This document shows positions 19,666 to 32,186 of a stretch of 64,000 nt of DNA, one piece after another (the first letter of the stretch is position 1; every line of letters starts with the position of its first letter). Under the pieces are notes generated by a model, which saw nothing but the letters and a program-made list of their open reading frames with translations, did not search any database and was not told where the DNA came from. A program made the position numbers and the translations under genes. Origin of the DNA: Lathyrus oleraceus (Eukaryota > Streptophyta > Magnoliopsida > Fabales > Fabaceae); assembly GCF_024323335.1 (NCBI RefSeq), contig NC_066584.1, forward strand, positions 268,080,344 to 268,144,343, in the 5' to 3' direction.

Positions 19666-21839
19666 TGTAGCGGTAAATTCATGATCATCAAGCTATGGAT
19701 AAGCAAGACATCAAATAACAAGAGTCGCCACCGCGCTTTTATTGTTTCCAAGGGAAAAGTACGAACAAAACCCATAAATAAGAAGTTTTTAAATCAAAAC
19801 TAATAAAATGCCAGATATTACAGGTAAGGGGGTTGGTTACACATAGGGAAGGTGTTAGCACCCAAAGTGTCTTAGGTACTTCTAGGGAGCCCTTTCTTGT
19901 GTGCATATGTGTTTTTGTACAAATGATATTTGCAAGCAAATAGAATGTGGGAATGAGAAAATAATTTATTAATTATATTTTTATATTTGACAAGACCTTC
20001 GGACTTGTGCCTACGTACCAACATAAAGATGAGGGATCGAAACCTCGTAGTTCGTGGTATCAATTTCAAAATGGATGCATTGCGTTTAAAAAAAATTAAG
20101 TTTGAAAGGCACAAAGGCCTAAAAATGGCTTGAATCAGTTAGTCCTTTTTGGGTTTTGAAAATTTTAAGTCAGATATAGTTATGTATATTTACAAATTTG
20201 ATTAAGAAAAGAAGTTTGAAAATGCAATGACATAAGGCCAAAGTTTCTAATTTGCAAGATGGTCTACGTTTTGAAAAAAAACAAGCACAAGCAAATAAGT
20301 TTTTAAAAGGAGGGAGAGAGTTTGAAATTAAAGAAATGGGGAGGAGATGAAGAGACTAATCCTAAGCATAAATTTAAAAGTTGAGAGTTGAAAAGATCTG
20401 ACCAATGGGTTTCAATCCAATAGACAAGAATGTCAAACAGAAACCCAAATTCCCTTGGACATTAGAATCAAGCAAAAAACAGTGCAAAATATATCAACTT
20501 GAAGAGAAAAGGCATCAAGTAAATATAGCCACATCCAAGCTTAGCAACTCCATGATCTTCTTCAGATTTGCCCATGTAGCAGATGAATTCCATAATGCAC
20601 AACTCACAGGTTCAAAGTAACAGCTTCACAATGATCATGTTGCAGATGAACTCAAATGGATCTTCAATTATGTATCAGATGAAGTTTCAAATTACCAACA
20701 CTTCGTTACATGAAAGTTGGCATTTGCCAAGTCCTTTGCATAAGGAGTGTTGCCTAAATTCTAAGTCCAATTGTCTCGGATAAAACCAACAGTCCACACA
20801 AAATGTTTTTTAGGGTTTTTGTTCTTATTATGTACATTAATGGTCAAAGACCACACAAGCAATCACAATATGCAGAAACAAAATATATCACAAAATATGG
20901 TCCAAGTGGACAAAGTGAAAATGACATTAACATAAACAATTAGAATGGTATGAATAATGGCAAATGAATAAGGCTTAAAAATAAAGTGCATTGAAGTTAA
21001 TGACTTGGAATTAAATGTTAGTTGTTAATGAGTTAGAAGTTAGTATTGCTTTTGCTTTTGTTTTAAGTCATTCTTTGGAGAACACTCAACCCACTTATCA
21101 CAAGCATGAATCCTTGAACCAAGACATCTTCCAAAGGAAGGAAAAATGCCAAGTTTCCACACAATACCATGAAAGAGGGGAGACTTACAATCTCAGTAAC
21201 TAGAATGCCATGCCTTTTGTGTCAAAAATTTAGCGCTATGTTAAACAATCGTAATTGGACTTATGTAGAAATCACAACTATTTGAGGTCGGACAATAGAA
21301 TTTTGGTGTTAATGCATGTTAGAGACATAGTATGATGAACTATGCTCATGAAACATACCTGTCGCATTACGCGAAAAACCGGCGGGAAACGAAAACAACA
21401 GAGCCGCCACCGTGCGTTATTTATCCCAAAAGAGGGAAAGGAAACGCTCGAAGTAAACCTGGAAAAGACATGGTCTTGCGACCAAAGAGAGATGGGATCG
21501 GGAGTCGGTTATGCGAAGGGAAGGTATTAGCACCCCTACGCATCCGTCGTACTCGACGGGATCCACGCACAAAAGGAAGGATAAAGGTTGCTAAACGCTG
21601 CTCAAACATCAAACACTGGCTGAAAAGAGACACAAAAACAACAAAAGAAACTAACTCGGCAGGATGTCGCATTCTGGGCCTACGTAGTCTGTCAGGCACA
21701 GACATCAGAGTCGACGTAGTTCGGGACAGGGGGAAACGTGCTCGCTAGGATGTCGCATCCTATGCATACGTATCTTCTCGGACTAGAGAAGAATCAGAGC
21801 ACTCGTAGCTCGGCTATCGCACGCCAAACAAAACCACAC

Positions 21840-22060
21840 AGGAAACCGACTGCCAATCGCTGGACTTACGTCAGACTCCACACAAACAGGCAAACATAGA
21901 AACCGAATGCCAATCGCTGGACTTACATCAGACTCCGAACCAACAAACACACACACAGGAAACCAATTGCCAATAGCTGGACTTATGTCAGACTCCAACA
22001 AAGAAACTGGAAACCGAATGCCAATCGCTGGACTTACATCGGACTCCAACCAGAAAAGGA
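21840..22060 (-). repeat. Degenerate tandem motif array in LTR E
   Basis: Four units of about 60 bp with plus-strand core ATGCCAATCGCTGGACTTAC followed by a TCAGACTCC tail. The same core (GATGCCAAT..TGGACTTA) is repeated in O1's LTRs at 36784-37320 and 56846-57320, so the array is an ancestral LTR feature that has expanded separately. Confidence 0.8.
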
Positions 22061-24305
22061 GAAACAACTCACACAAACAAAACAAAAGGGCGCCCGGAGA
22101 GATCAGCTCATCTCCTGCCTACGTACCTCATCTGGTATGAGGATCAGGGCGACGTAGTTCCCCTACGCAGGGAAAGAACTTCTAACCTAACCAGAGACTG
22201 GGAAATGATAAACTAGAAGGGAGACTAACTCGAGCCTAATAGTTATCATGTAAATTCACCATGGTCCTAGGTTGAAGTTTCTATCTAACTTGCACAGGGA
22301 GCAAGCTATCCTAAACAGCACAGGCAAAGCAAACACACAAATAGCACACACTATATACAAACAAAGTGGGCTCACACAAGGTTAGGCTGTGAAACACAAG
22401 CCAAGTGGAATCGGGTGAAGTTAGCTCTTAACCCTAACATTGAGAGTTAGGGTGAAGCAGATGAAATGGGAAGTGAAGATAAGACTTCACAGCTCTTATC
22501 CCTGGCCTGGGAGAGCTTTAGACAAATGAAAGTGTGGGAGTTCAGAAAGTTGGAACTCTTCTCCACATGACTGACTCAACAAGGATCTTTGGTTAATATC
22601 CACAATGCATCAACATGTAATGTGAGCAAAGGGATGACACACTGAATAGCAGGAGATGGATTGCACATCTCTTTTATCTGCCAATTGCCTCATAGAGGTC
22701 TTTTCCTGCTTGGCACAAAGATAAACAAACACAAGCATTACCTCTTAAGGAGGGCTTCAGACAGGTGCCTGCCCAAGTAACAGGACAGGTCTTCCAGACT
22801 ACATGAAGTCAGTGAGTTATACCTCTAATGGTTAAGCAACCAAGCAACAGAAAAAGCAAGTTCAAAAGAACTTAAGCAACTAATGTGCCTGAAAATAATC
22901 CAACTCAGTCAGTACACAACTCAAAAAAGTCAAACAGACAGTTAATAGTCAACAGTCCACAAACAATGCACCAATGTGCAAGGCACAAGCTCAACTCAAA
23001 TGAGCTAAAAGCAACCTACAAAACAAATCAAGATTAGTCAACCTCAACCAAACAAACCAACTTAAGCAATGTGAATCAATCTCCTCATGGCCATATGCTT
23101 CTTATCCTGAAAACAAAGCTCAAACATAAGCATAAACCACTAGGACAAGGCCTAGGGTCAAAGGGGGAGAAATAATTCAAAACAGAACATTAAAATTGAC
23201 ATGAATCAACTTCAATCCAATAAGAACATCATCCAAAAGGTTCCACATCCATATCATGCACCAAATCATTTCATAAGTCAAATAAGGCAAAGCATGCAAG
23301 TTGGAAGCTCATTGAAGCAACAAAATGAACAAATCCACATTAATTCAAAAATGATTCAATAAATCCCAAGAAAAATCATGGCTAAACAGCACACATAATA
23401 TGATCAACATACCAAAAATCAAGGCATTTGGACAAGTTTAAGCATGGAAAATAAATTCGATAAGGCAAGGTAAGCACCAACAAGCTCAAATAGGACACAA
23501 TATGCTACATCAACTTAGCACAAGCCTAAAACAGAATTGACAAATGATAAATGCCTCAAACCAAAGCCACAATAAACTTCAAAGTGTCTAGAAACAATGT
23601 GAAAAATTTCAAATCCATATGATACAATACCATTATTTCACAAATCATTGAAGTTCATGACTATTCAAAAGTCCACAAATGGCAATTCAGAAAGGAAAAT
23701 CTTAAACAAATCAGAAATGAATCTAAAAATTCCACAAAAATTCATGATCAATCCTAACATCCATAAGAAGCATCATGCAAAATAGCACATCAATTGACAT
23801 TTATTTGGCATGGCAAAGAAAATCATCAAATTGAGAAAGCAAAGGTGTGACACACATTGTCACACCTACATTAACCAGATCATAACTCAACAACCATAAA
23901 TGCTAAAAATGCAAACTCAACACCAAAATGTCCAGCAAGATGTCTAGTTTAAGCATACCAAATTTCAAGAGTATTGGAGCAAGACTCATCATTTCACAAA
24001 GCATATGGCAAGCAAGGTCAAGAAAACACACATGTGAACAATCCCTAGGCCAAAACATTTTTCATCCAGGCACAAATTGTGGAAAAATAGTCATAAAAAA
24101 CTAGAAATGATAAGGATCATGTTTCAAAAAATCTCATGCCATTTGGATCATCCATTATTTATTTATGAATTTTCAAAGTGAAGGAAAAATTAAAAAAAAT
24201 GAATGATGAGGCATAGCAGGAATGAATGAGTAAAAGATGAAAATAATGCAAGGCAATCATGGAAATGTCCACGGTTGGAATCGAACTGTGTTGAATTTTG
24301 AAAGT

Positions 24306-24330
24306 GGCGCGTTTCTTAATGAAACGCACC
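24306..24330 (-). other. Hairpin in LTR E
   Basis: Plus-strand arms GGCGCGTTTC and GAAACGCACC with a 5-base loop, one G-T pair in 10. The same position in both O1 LTRs (39406-39430 and 59408-59432) has arms GGCGCGTTTCA/TGAAACGCACC with a 3-base loop. The stem is kept while loop and flanks change. Confidence 0.55.
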
Positions 24331-26899
24331 GTTTCATTAAGTATATGTGGCACGGCTAACTCACAACAACCAATCAAAATGCCAATCAGGATACACGCTG
24401 GACCAGTACATGGCTGTTAACATAAAAACACATGCAACCAAGCGCTATCATGGATCAAACACGCTTCTGGACAGAAAACCCTAGGTTCTTCATCGTGTTC
24501 ATCACATTCATACGCTCAAGAACAAAAATGCCAGAATCCAAAAATGATTACATCAATGTGTTCATCATTCCATGCACAACACGAATTCACATCTAATTTG
24601 ACCTAACTCTCACTAACATGAATGGATCGAGCAAGAAAAGTTTCATAGGTCAAACTTAAAATCCTCATAACTAATTCATTTCTGCATGGATTTCATGGAT
24701 TTAAAGCTCAAATTAATCACCAATGAAAGATCTACAACATGCATCTATCAATTTCATGAATCATGAGAGTCGAATTCTGACCTTTAAGGATATGCAGAAA
24801 CGGAATTGATGTTTTCAGGACTTGCTAAGCACAAACAGGTGATCCTTAGCTCTCATATGATGGAATGGATGAAGGTTTGGAGGTTAAGCTTGCACGATTT
24901 GTCCAGAAAATCCAACTGCCATGGATGAGCTTCAAGTTCCAACTAGCTTCAACTTGCACGAAATCTTTGGAATCTTGCTTCAAACTTGTTCTACAATACT
25001 CATGGATGATGATTTGATCAAGAAAAGAGCCATGGATTTGAAGAAAATTCAGAAAAGTGTGAGAGCAAAATTGTGAAGATTGGATCTAGATCTGAATTCT
25101 GGTGTTGTTAATCCAATTTTTGTTAGGCTTTAGCTTATATATCAGCTGCTAATGATGCTTGTTAATCACAATTAAGCAAATGCAAATGGATTAGAGAAAA
25201 CCAAGTGTAATGAAAATTTGCAAATTCACCCCTTATGCATGCATGCCAATGCTACAGTACACGAATCTGGCTTGGAAATCATTTCAAATGTTGTTTTAGA
25301 GCCAAGGCAAGTGTTAAAATGTAAAAACAATGCACCATTTTCAAATTGGAAATTTCCCTCCAAAATTCAAATTCAAATGAAAATATTTTTGTGATCAAAA
25401 TGCATGGCTTATGATGCATGAATTGGATAGTACATGTCAAGAGAGAAATGTTGCAAAAAGAACCACTCCATTTGGCCTTATGGTGTGAAAGTTATGCACT
25501 TGTGAAGTTCAAATCATCTTGACCATGATTGATCCATATCTTCTCAACCATACATGAGAAATTCATGTTCTTGGACTTTTTGGAAAGGTGAGAGCAAGAT
25601 CTTCAACTTTCATGTTAGACAAAATTTCATTTGAAGCTTGCTTGATGATGTAATCTTGAGGAGAAAACCTTTCCATTTTTGACAGTTTCAAATTACAGGT
25701 CACTTACTATTTTTTGAAAGTTTTCATCTGACCTCAAATCCCTCATTGTTGATGTTTGAAATGTCAAATGAGACTTTTATGGACATGAATGAGGCCTCTC
25801 TAACCATCTCCCACCTTCAAATCCATGATTGAATGCACAGTTGACTTTGGTTGACTTTCTAGGGTTTCAGATGAATTGCATCTTGACTGATGATCTCTGA
25901 ACCTCCAACCTTTGGCCAAACCACTTCAAAATGATCCCTAGGTCCCATGAACACAATGAACCAACCCTAGGGCTTTGCTTCAATAGGAATTGCACTTGCT
26001 TGCTTGCACAACTGGATCTCCTGACCAGTCTTGACTGATGACTGATGACTTGGCAATGGCCAATGCAATGCTATGCAGTGGACAATGCAATGCTAATGAC
26101 CTAAAAAATGAAAATGTATGTACAAAATGGGAGGTGCAAATTTGAGGTGCTACAATACCACACACAAAAAGAATATGCAAAAGTGAGGGCCTAATATCAT
26201 CCATACTTATGTTGATTTTGCAATCAACTAGCCTTAGGATATAAAGACATTAGAGGTCCATGACATGAATGCATAAAAAAGGGGAATAAGATGAAAAGGG
26301 AGGGGAAATAGATCAAACTCAAATTGGACAAAGGACGGCTTTTACAAAATTAAGACCACTCATTCATTTTGGGAGATGGAATGTACATTCCATCAATCCC
26401 CTAAATCCAATGATCTTAATCTAACAAAGTCAAATAAACCTTTACCAAGGCCCAACAACACAAGTCAAACTTACAAAGTCAATTAATATGGCTCAACACA
26501 ATTAATTTGGCATTTATTCAATTAAAAATACTAAAAGTAATGCATTAAATTAAATATGGTTGGTCAATTTCCTAAAACCTCATCAAAACACCAAAGAAAT
26601 GGCCATGAGATTTATCATCGGTCAAACAAGGTCAAAGGACCTTAGAGAAAATTTTTCAGAATTTTTGGAAACTTAAAAGTATTTTTAAACAATTAAAAAT
26701 AATCACAAAATGAATTAAATCATAAAAAATACTAATAATGATCCAAAAATTAATTTTAATTTAAAATATGAAAGAGGATTTTATTTAATTTTTTTTGGTG
26801 AAACTCTCATATTTTTTGGATCAATATTAAAATTAATATGAATTAATGAAAATCAAAGGAATAAAATGAAAATCAGAAATTATAAAAAAACGTGGACCA

Positions 26900-26935
26900 C
26901 TTGATCTGCCTCATTAATTGAGGTGGCAGATCAAG
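26900..26935 (-). other. Hairpin in solo LTR B
   Basis: Arms CTTGATCTGCC and GGCAGATCAAG pair over 11 bp with no mismatch. It is the counterpart of the F hairpin at 14934-14973, with different bases but intact pairing. Confidence 0.6.
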
Positions 26936-28524
26936 TAATTAAGCATACGCGTTCTACAAAGCACCTGATTAAACTAATCACACGCATGGTAATCAGTATG
27001 TACGCTCAAGATTAAAACATTTTGAAATGGACCAACGGTTCTGAACCGTTGCTGAAGTCTGAATGAAGCTTGAATGGCAAGGCATGCTTGCATGGGCGTG
27101 TACAGGCCCATGAAGCAATGCAATTAAGTCCAAAACCAACCATGCTGAAGTCTGAATGAAGCTTGAATGGCAAGGCAAAGTGAAATGATCAATTGAAGTT
27201 TTGATTTTGCCAACTGATGCAGGCCTTTTAAAACCATGCGCCACCCTAGAAAACCTTATCCAAAATGAATGAATTAGGACTCTTTGGAAAACATAGATCA
27301 AGAGGAAAAACTCTTATGTTGAACACTTTTTCATTTGGAAAGCTTAGATCAAGAGGAAATATCAACATGTTGAAAAATATTCTAAGTGTCAAGTCATATA
27401 CTTCATTATTCCACCTTGATTAACTTTTAATGTGAGATCCAAATGAAAAATGTGTCTTCATAAAAGTTGTATCTCTTTCAAAGACCTTAAAAATAGTCAC
27501 AAATTTGACATCATTTGGATTTAAAATGAGTGAGTTATGCATTTTTGAAGTTGAGGAAAATCATTGGTTCAATGGTATTGGTCCAAAATGACCTATAATG
27601 CACCCTCATATCACATGCTCATAAAAGTTGATTTAGCTCTCACTCCAAACATAAAAGTTATAGTAGACACATTGAATTTGATTGTGAAACTTGGAAATAT
27701 TTCATATCATAAAAATTGAGCAAGTTATGGCCTTGGGAAGTTGACTTTCAAATTAGGGTTTAGACAAAATGACCTATAATGTTTCAACATGGAAAATGAC
27801 ATTCCAAACAAAAGTAGCTCTAGACTTCAACATGAACGTTGTTTTTAATGTCATTTAGAGTAACGTTTATCATGGAATAATTTTAATATGATGAAAATTG
27901 TCGGAGATAGGGTCTAGGGAGACCCAATTTTGATCTGATGAATTCATTTGGCCAACCATCATCAACCAACTTGCTAACTTGCAATTATCTTGACTTTTTA
28001 GGCTCATGGTAGATCATATATGCATAAGATAATGAAATTTGAAGTGTACCTTGAGGAATTTGATCAATTGATGAGGAAGCTTGTTGAAGAAGTTACTCAA
28101 GATACCTAGACAAACTAGGGTTTCCAATGCAAACCAATTCCAAACTCTTGAAGAATATTTGATCAAAATAACATGTAAAGATCATTGGGACTCATATATG
28201 ATGCTTAGAGCCATTGTGGATCATTCCTTGGTTGTGCTCTTAGAAATGAGGGTCTTAAACTCTAGATGTGAACTTGATAGATCAAGGGTGATCATGCCCT
28301 ACCTACAAAAGAGTTAGGCAAATACAAAGACATATTTTTGGTATTTTGGTTAGTAAAATGATAATATACAAGTATGATACAATCGCATGGTGATTGGTTA
28401 TCTCTCTTAAAACAAACCCAATGAAAGAGGGGTAAGGAGAATGCCAAGGTATGATCCCAATGCTAATGCATATGATGAGATTACATGAGGGATCTTAGGG
28501 TCAAAATTGGGGTCTTATAGAAGG

Positions 28525-28684
28525 TAAAGATCCCCAACATTTGAAGCAGAAGATGATACATGCTTGATATAATGTGCATAGGAAAGGAAGATCTGAGCCA
28601 TGTCCACGCAACTGTGTAGCTTTGGAAGCTTACTCTACTCGGGTGAAGAAGAGAGCTTTGGAGTTAAAGATGTCATATGCTTGT
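28525..28684 (+). pseudogene. Ogre ORF1 of element F, 3' part
   Basis: The reading continues from 19665 after removal of B: KDPQHLKQK, then a region aligning with the O1 block HKKGRNELGPKNCIALEPY. It contains a TGA near 28562 and is cut at 28684 by the start of D. This fragment proves that F's ORF1 once spanned the B and D insertion sites. Confidence 0.8.
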
Positions 28685-29121
28685 TGTAGCACCTCAAATT
28701 TTCCCTCCTCATTCATGCATTCATTTTAGGTCATTTAACATTTCATATTGCATTTCATCATGTCAATCAGAATTAACCCCAAGAGTGTGTCTTCCAAGAA
28801 GCTTGTATTCATTTGGGTATCAAATTCAAAGTAGGGTCCCTCAAGGATTGAGATGCATTATTAGTATGAAGGTCTTATGGATGTTGTGTAGAGCTCTTGG
28901 GAGCTAGAGTTTCATTTTCAGAGGTTTTCTTTAAAAGATCAAGCTTAATGGGCTCAATACAATTCAAAATTCAACTGCGAAGTCAAAAGTCAACCGTTGG
29001 TCAACTGAAGGTCAAATGGCTAGGGAATGACTTGAGATACTTCCAACATGTTCAAATGGGGTATATTCATTATTCAAAACGTTAATCTTGAAGGAGAAAA
29101 AGTTTGTTCTTGAGTTGTCAT

Positions 29122-29220
29122 GCTCGCTAGGCGAGCAGAATAGTTCGCCTAGCGAGTCCCAAGAAAAGCCACCAGAGTCTGAACTGTCATGCTCGCTAGG
29201 CGAGCTGATCCTTCGCTAGG
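29122..29220. repeat. Palindrome cluster upstream of D's TATA box
   Basis: GCTCGCTAGGCGAGC at 29122-29136 and again at 29191-29205, with the inverted form TTCGCCTAGCGAG at 29144 between them and a half site CTTCGCTAGG at 29211. The 6-bp arms surround TAG. The cluster lies about 100-200 bp upstream of the TATA box, where promoter elements are expected. Confidence 0.75.
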
Positions 29221-29317
29221 AGAAGCCCACGCGTTTTAAAAATAAAAAAATAAAAACAAAAGATCTTGGACTGGATTTTCCTTCATTTTGAGCCCACCAA
29301 GCCACAGAAAATCAGAG

Positions 29318-29324
29318 TATAAAT
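29318..29324 (+). promoter_or_regulatory. TATA-type box, D LTR
   Basis: TATAAAT in AATCAGAGTATAAATTC, aligning with AATCAGGTTATAAAAG in A's LTR. The shared AATCAG and the preceding GAGCCCAC support a conserved core promoter. Confidence 0.55.
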
Positions 29325-29727
29325 TCTAAAAATTCATTTGAGCCAAACCCTATTCTAATTTGGTGCAGCCTCCATACACAAAAAAAAACTGACTCTGACT
29401 CTCAGACTTATCAATTCCATCTCACGTAAACCCTAACATTGCTTTGCAAACCCAACCGTGCAATTCAATTTCAATCGATCTCTCCAATCAGGTTTGCCCT
29501 ATTTCCACTACTTTATGCTTTCAATTTGAAATTTCTGAATGTATGAGGTATTGTGGGTGAATTTGAAAGAGTGGGTATCGTTAGGTTTTGCATGTGGGTT
29601 TAAATGTGCATGAATGTGTAGAACAACACCTTGAATGTTTGATCACTCAGTTTCTGAAATGGGTACCATAGGATTTAGGGGTTTCGGAAATCGTACTGTT
29701 ATCAAAAAAGAACTCAGAACCCGCAAG

Positions 29728-29805
29728 CATTCGCTAGCACCTTGCTAGGCGAATCTGTAGCGAAGCTTCGCTAAGTCTTCGCTAAGCGAAGCAGTAGCGA
29801 TCATG
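29728..29805. repeat. Second palindrome cluster in D's LTR
   Basis: Contains the perfect palindrome TAGCGAAGCTTCGCTA, then CTTCGCTAAGCGAAG, and ATTCGCTAGC...GCTAGGCGAAT. All are built on the same TTCGCTA half site as the cluster at 29122-29220, but lie downstream of the predicted start site. Confidence 0.7.
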
Positions 29806-31362
29806 ACAGCAGTTGTTTTTTTTCTGTTTGCTCTCTAATCTGTTTTATGTTTGTTGTGACATGTTTTCTATTGCATCCGTGCACTGTTTACCTGACACTG
29901 TTGTTGCTATGATTCTCTTATTTGGTGCAACTGTTGATTCCACCCCATCTTGTTATTCTAACTTGTTTGTTGAGTTTTTGTGAGGGCTCACATGACTCTT
30001 GAAGAGATAGCTTGCTTCGTATTCCGCTTTATTTATGGGATACCATTTGGAGATTTATTTTGGTCGCTTTGCTGACATGTTTTCTTTGATGGTGCTAGCT
30101 TGAGAGATCTCTGGGTTTCTTATTTCTTTAGTTGCTGTTACTTTGGATTTTTATCCGTGTGGTAGATCTCTTGATCCCTTTTACATCTTTCCAGCATTTT
30201 ACCGCTTTCTTAGCTAGAAGACCTCGATAGGAGGCAATGTTTTTGTGTGTTTACTTTTGTACCCAAAGACCTCCAAGAAGAGGCACCAGTGCTAAAGACC
30301 TCCATGAAGAGGCAATTGACGGATAAAGGGGATTAGTAGTCAATCCCCCGTTATTCAGTGTGTCGTTCTTTATGCTCGCACTACGTGTCGATGCTTCAGA
30401 ACAAAAGCCCAAGATCTTTTGTCCGGTCAGTCAGTGGAGAGGGTTCGTTCTTTCTGAACCCCCACGTTTTGTCATGAGCTCATCCTATCCAGGTTTAAGA
30501 GCTATGAGGTCTTATCCTCATTACCCTTTTGATCTGCTCACCCTGACGTTCAATGTCAGTGGTTAAGAGCCCATTCGATTACCTTTCCATGGCTTGTTTG
30601 TCGAGGTTGATATGACCCCTCTTGACTAAAGCCCTACCCATGTATGTTTGAGCCCCCTTGTTGGTGTGTTTACTCTATGCTATATGTTTTTTTATGTGGT
30701 GTGATCGTCTCCCCATAGGATTGCTAGGCTTCGTATAGTCTCTCGTTTCCATGTGAATTAAGGTAGCACAGTTCCTTCCTCTAGGACTTCCTTTTTGCAT
30801 GAGCATTCCTAAAACACAAACAAACTCATTTATCTTTCTTCTCCTAAGAACACGTTAACTCCTTCTACTACAGGAGAGTAAGCCTCCAAAGGTCGAGCAT
30901 CCGGTAGATTGCGTAGTAACGTCGTTCATCTAAAAAACACAAAACAAAGAAAAATAGGTTAGCCGAGCTACGGTGCTCTGATTCTCAATCCTTCTTGAGA
31001 TACGTATGCAGCAGGGTAGGGTCTGTGCGAGCAATAACTCTTTCTTTTCCCTACTTTGATTTTCTCTCTTTCGCATCGCATATAGGACTTTTTATACACA
31101 CACTTTAGACATAAATAACAAACGTGGATCCTGTGGAGTACCACAGATGTGAAGGGGTGCGACAACCTTCCCTTCACGTAACCGACCCCCTTACTCAGTT
31201 TTCTTTGGTTCGAGACTTTGTTTTATCCGTTCCCTCTTGGTTATGCAGTACTACATTTCCCTCCTCTTGGGATAAAAGTACATAGCTGGCGACTCTACTC
31301 TTTTTCCGCGCCACCTCCTTTCGCGTTTGTACTTGGATTCGGGAAATCCAGGGAGCGACAGC

Positions 31363-31380
31363 TGACGACTCTGCTGGGGA
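31363..31380 (+). other. PBS of element D
   Basis: TGACGACTCTGCTGGGGA, two bases after the LTR end. It matches A's PBS except A for G at position 3, which weakens pairing near the tRNA CCA end. Confidence 0.85.
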
Positions 31381-32186
31381 TTTATTTTCCCTAGTGGGCC
31401 TTTCCTAGCGTTTGTCTGTTTATTGTCTATTGTGTGTTATTTATTCATTGCTTTGCATACTTATCTGCTTGCATTGCATCCTATGTGAGCTTTACTGTTG
31501 TATGCATACTGTGCTGGCTGTGTATCTGTTTCACTGTTGGGTGGGAGTCACAAGAGGTAAAAGGCCCATTACACAGGCTATGAGTGAACTTTAGGACACC
31601 TAGGAATAGAGTGATTCATGGGAAGCGGGTGGTATGGCGCCACTTAGCGGAACATGGTATCACGAGCAGTTCAGATTCTGATGGGCTATTATCGTTGCAT
31701 ACACCTGGTGTGCATATGATGATAGTCTTGAAAGGATCGTTTATCCTGCGTTTCTCTTAACCTTACCCTGGCCTAGATTACACCCGTGAGTGGGGCGGGA
31801 ATATATCATTTACAGGTACTGATGGTGACTTGTTCTGCTGGTGACTTGTTTTGTTGGTGACTTTTGTTTGGTTCTTGTTGGTGACCGTTGGTTCTGAAGT
31901 ATGGGTTCTAAGTTGATGACTGTGTTCTATGGTTCCCGGTTCCGAATTCATGCTGAAGTTCTGATCCTGTGCCTTGTGATACACAACCAACCATTCATTG
32001 TTTCATCATTTTGCATCATAGCATGTTTATTTTCAAAAAAAAAATAATGCATAAAAAAAAGAAAAAAAAGTTAATTCGCATATGCATATCATTTTTCAGG
32101 TTTATTCATGATAAAACATAGCATACACATCATACACATATCATTCATGCATCATTACAGGTGTTCTTGAATGGGGTTTCTCATTC
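31381..32186 (+). other. Leader of element D
   Basis: Aligns with A's leader (GGCCCATTACACAGGC, and a GGTGTG-type segment). It has no ORF1. Three short GGTGACTTG-type repeats occur at 31822-31890. Near 32160 it ends with CATCATTACAG, resembling a splice acceptor, just before the truncated gag. No gene is seen. Confidence 0.65.

Larger units (their letters stand above)
21360..26154 (-). mobile_element. Solo LTR E (4,795 bp) with exact target duplication ATACC
   Basis: Minus strand start TGTAGCACCTCAAATTTGC at 26154, end ATTACGCGAAAA complement finishing TGCGACA at 21360. ATACC flanks it at 21355-21359 and 26155-26159. There is no internal region, so it is a solo LTR. Its middle aligns with O1's LTR (for example 23880-25760 with 58940-60900). 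Its 3' end is closer to A's LTR (GGGAAGGTATTAGCACCCC near 21520). It carries a tandem motif array at 21840-22060, a hairpin at 24306-24330 and a TATATAA box near 25140. The 138-residue plus frame at 21332 is chance. Confidence 0.92.
19666..28519 (-). mobile_element. Solo LTR B (about 4.05 kb net), containing solo LTR E
   Basis: Minus strand start TATAAGACCCCAATTTTG at 28519 (the TG end is mutated to TA), end TTTACCGCTACA at 19666. No PBS, polypurine tract or protein region adjoins either end, and ORF1 of F continues on both sides, so this is a solo LTR left by LTR-LTR recombination. Removing E and its duplicated target gives 4,054 bp. It belongs to the same LTR family as F and G. Useful landmarks are the end block at 19824-19895, a PBS-like 9-mer at 19722-19730, and a TTTTAAAAGG box near 27228. 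The many short open frames inside are not genes. Confidence 0.88.
28685..31360 (+). mobile_element. 5' LTR of element D (2,676 bp)
   Basis: Starts TGTAGCACCTCAAATTTTCC and ends AGGGAGCGACA, followed by a PBS. It aligns in reverse with A's LTR (the start block TTCATGCATTCATTTAG, and the block around GGGCTCACA and CTCGATAGGAGGCA), so D and A are related families. It carries two clusters of GC-rich palindromes (29122-29220 and 29728-29805), a TATA box at 29318 and a PBS-like 9-mer at 31287-31295. No gene is seen; the 60-78 residue open frames are chance. Confidence 0.88.

Noticed and set aside
21332..21748. A 138-residue basic plus-strand frame
   Set aside because: It begins in B and crosses into solo LTR E. 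Homologous LTR sequence in A does not preserve the frame.
28081..28317. A 78-residue plus-strand frame as a host peptide gene
   Set aside because: It lies inside solo LTR B, and the aligned part of F's LTR is deleted or not open. No support for coding.
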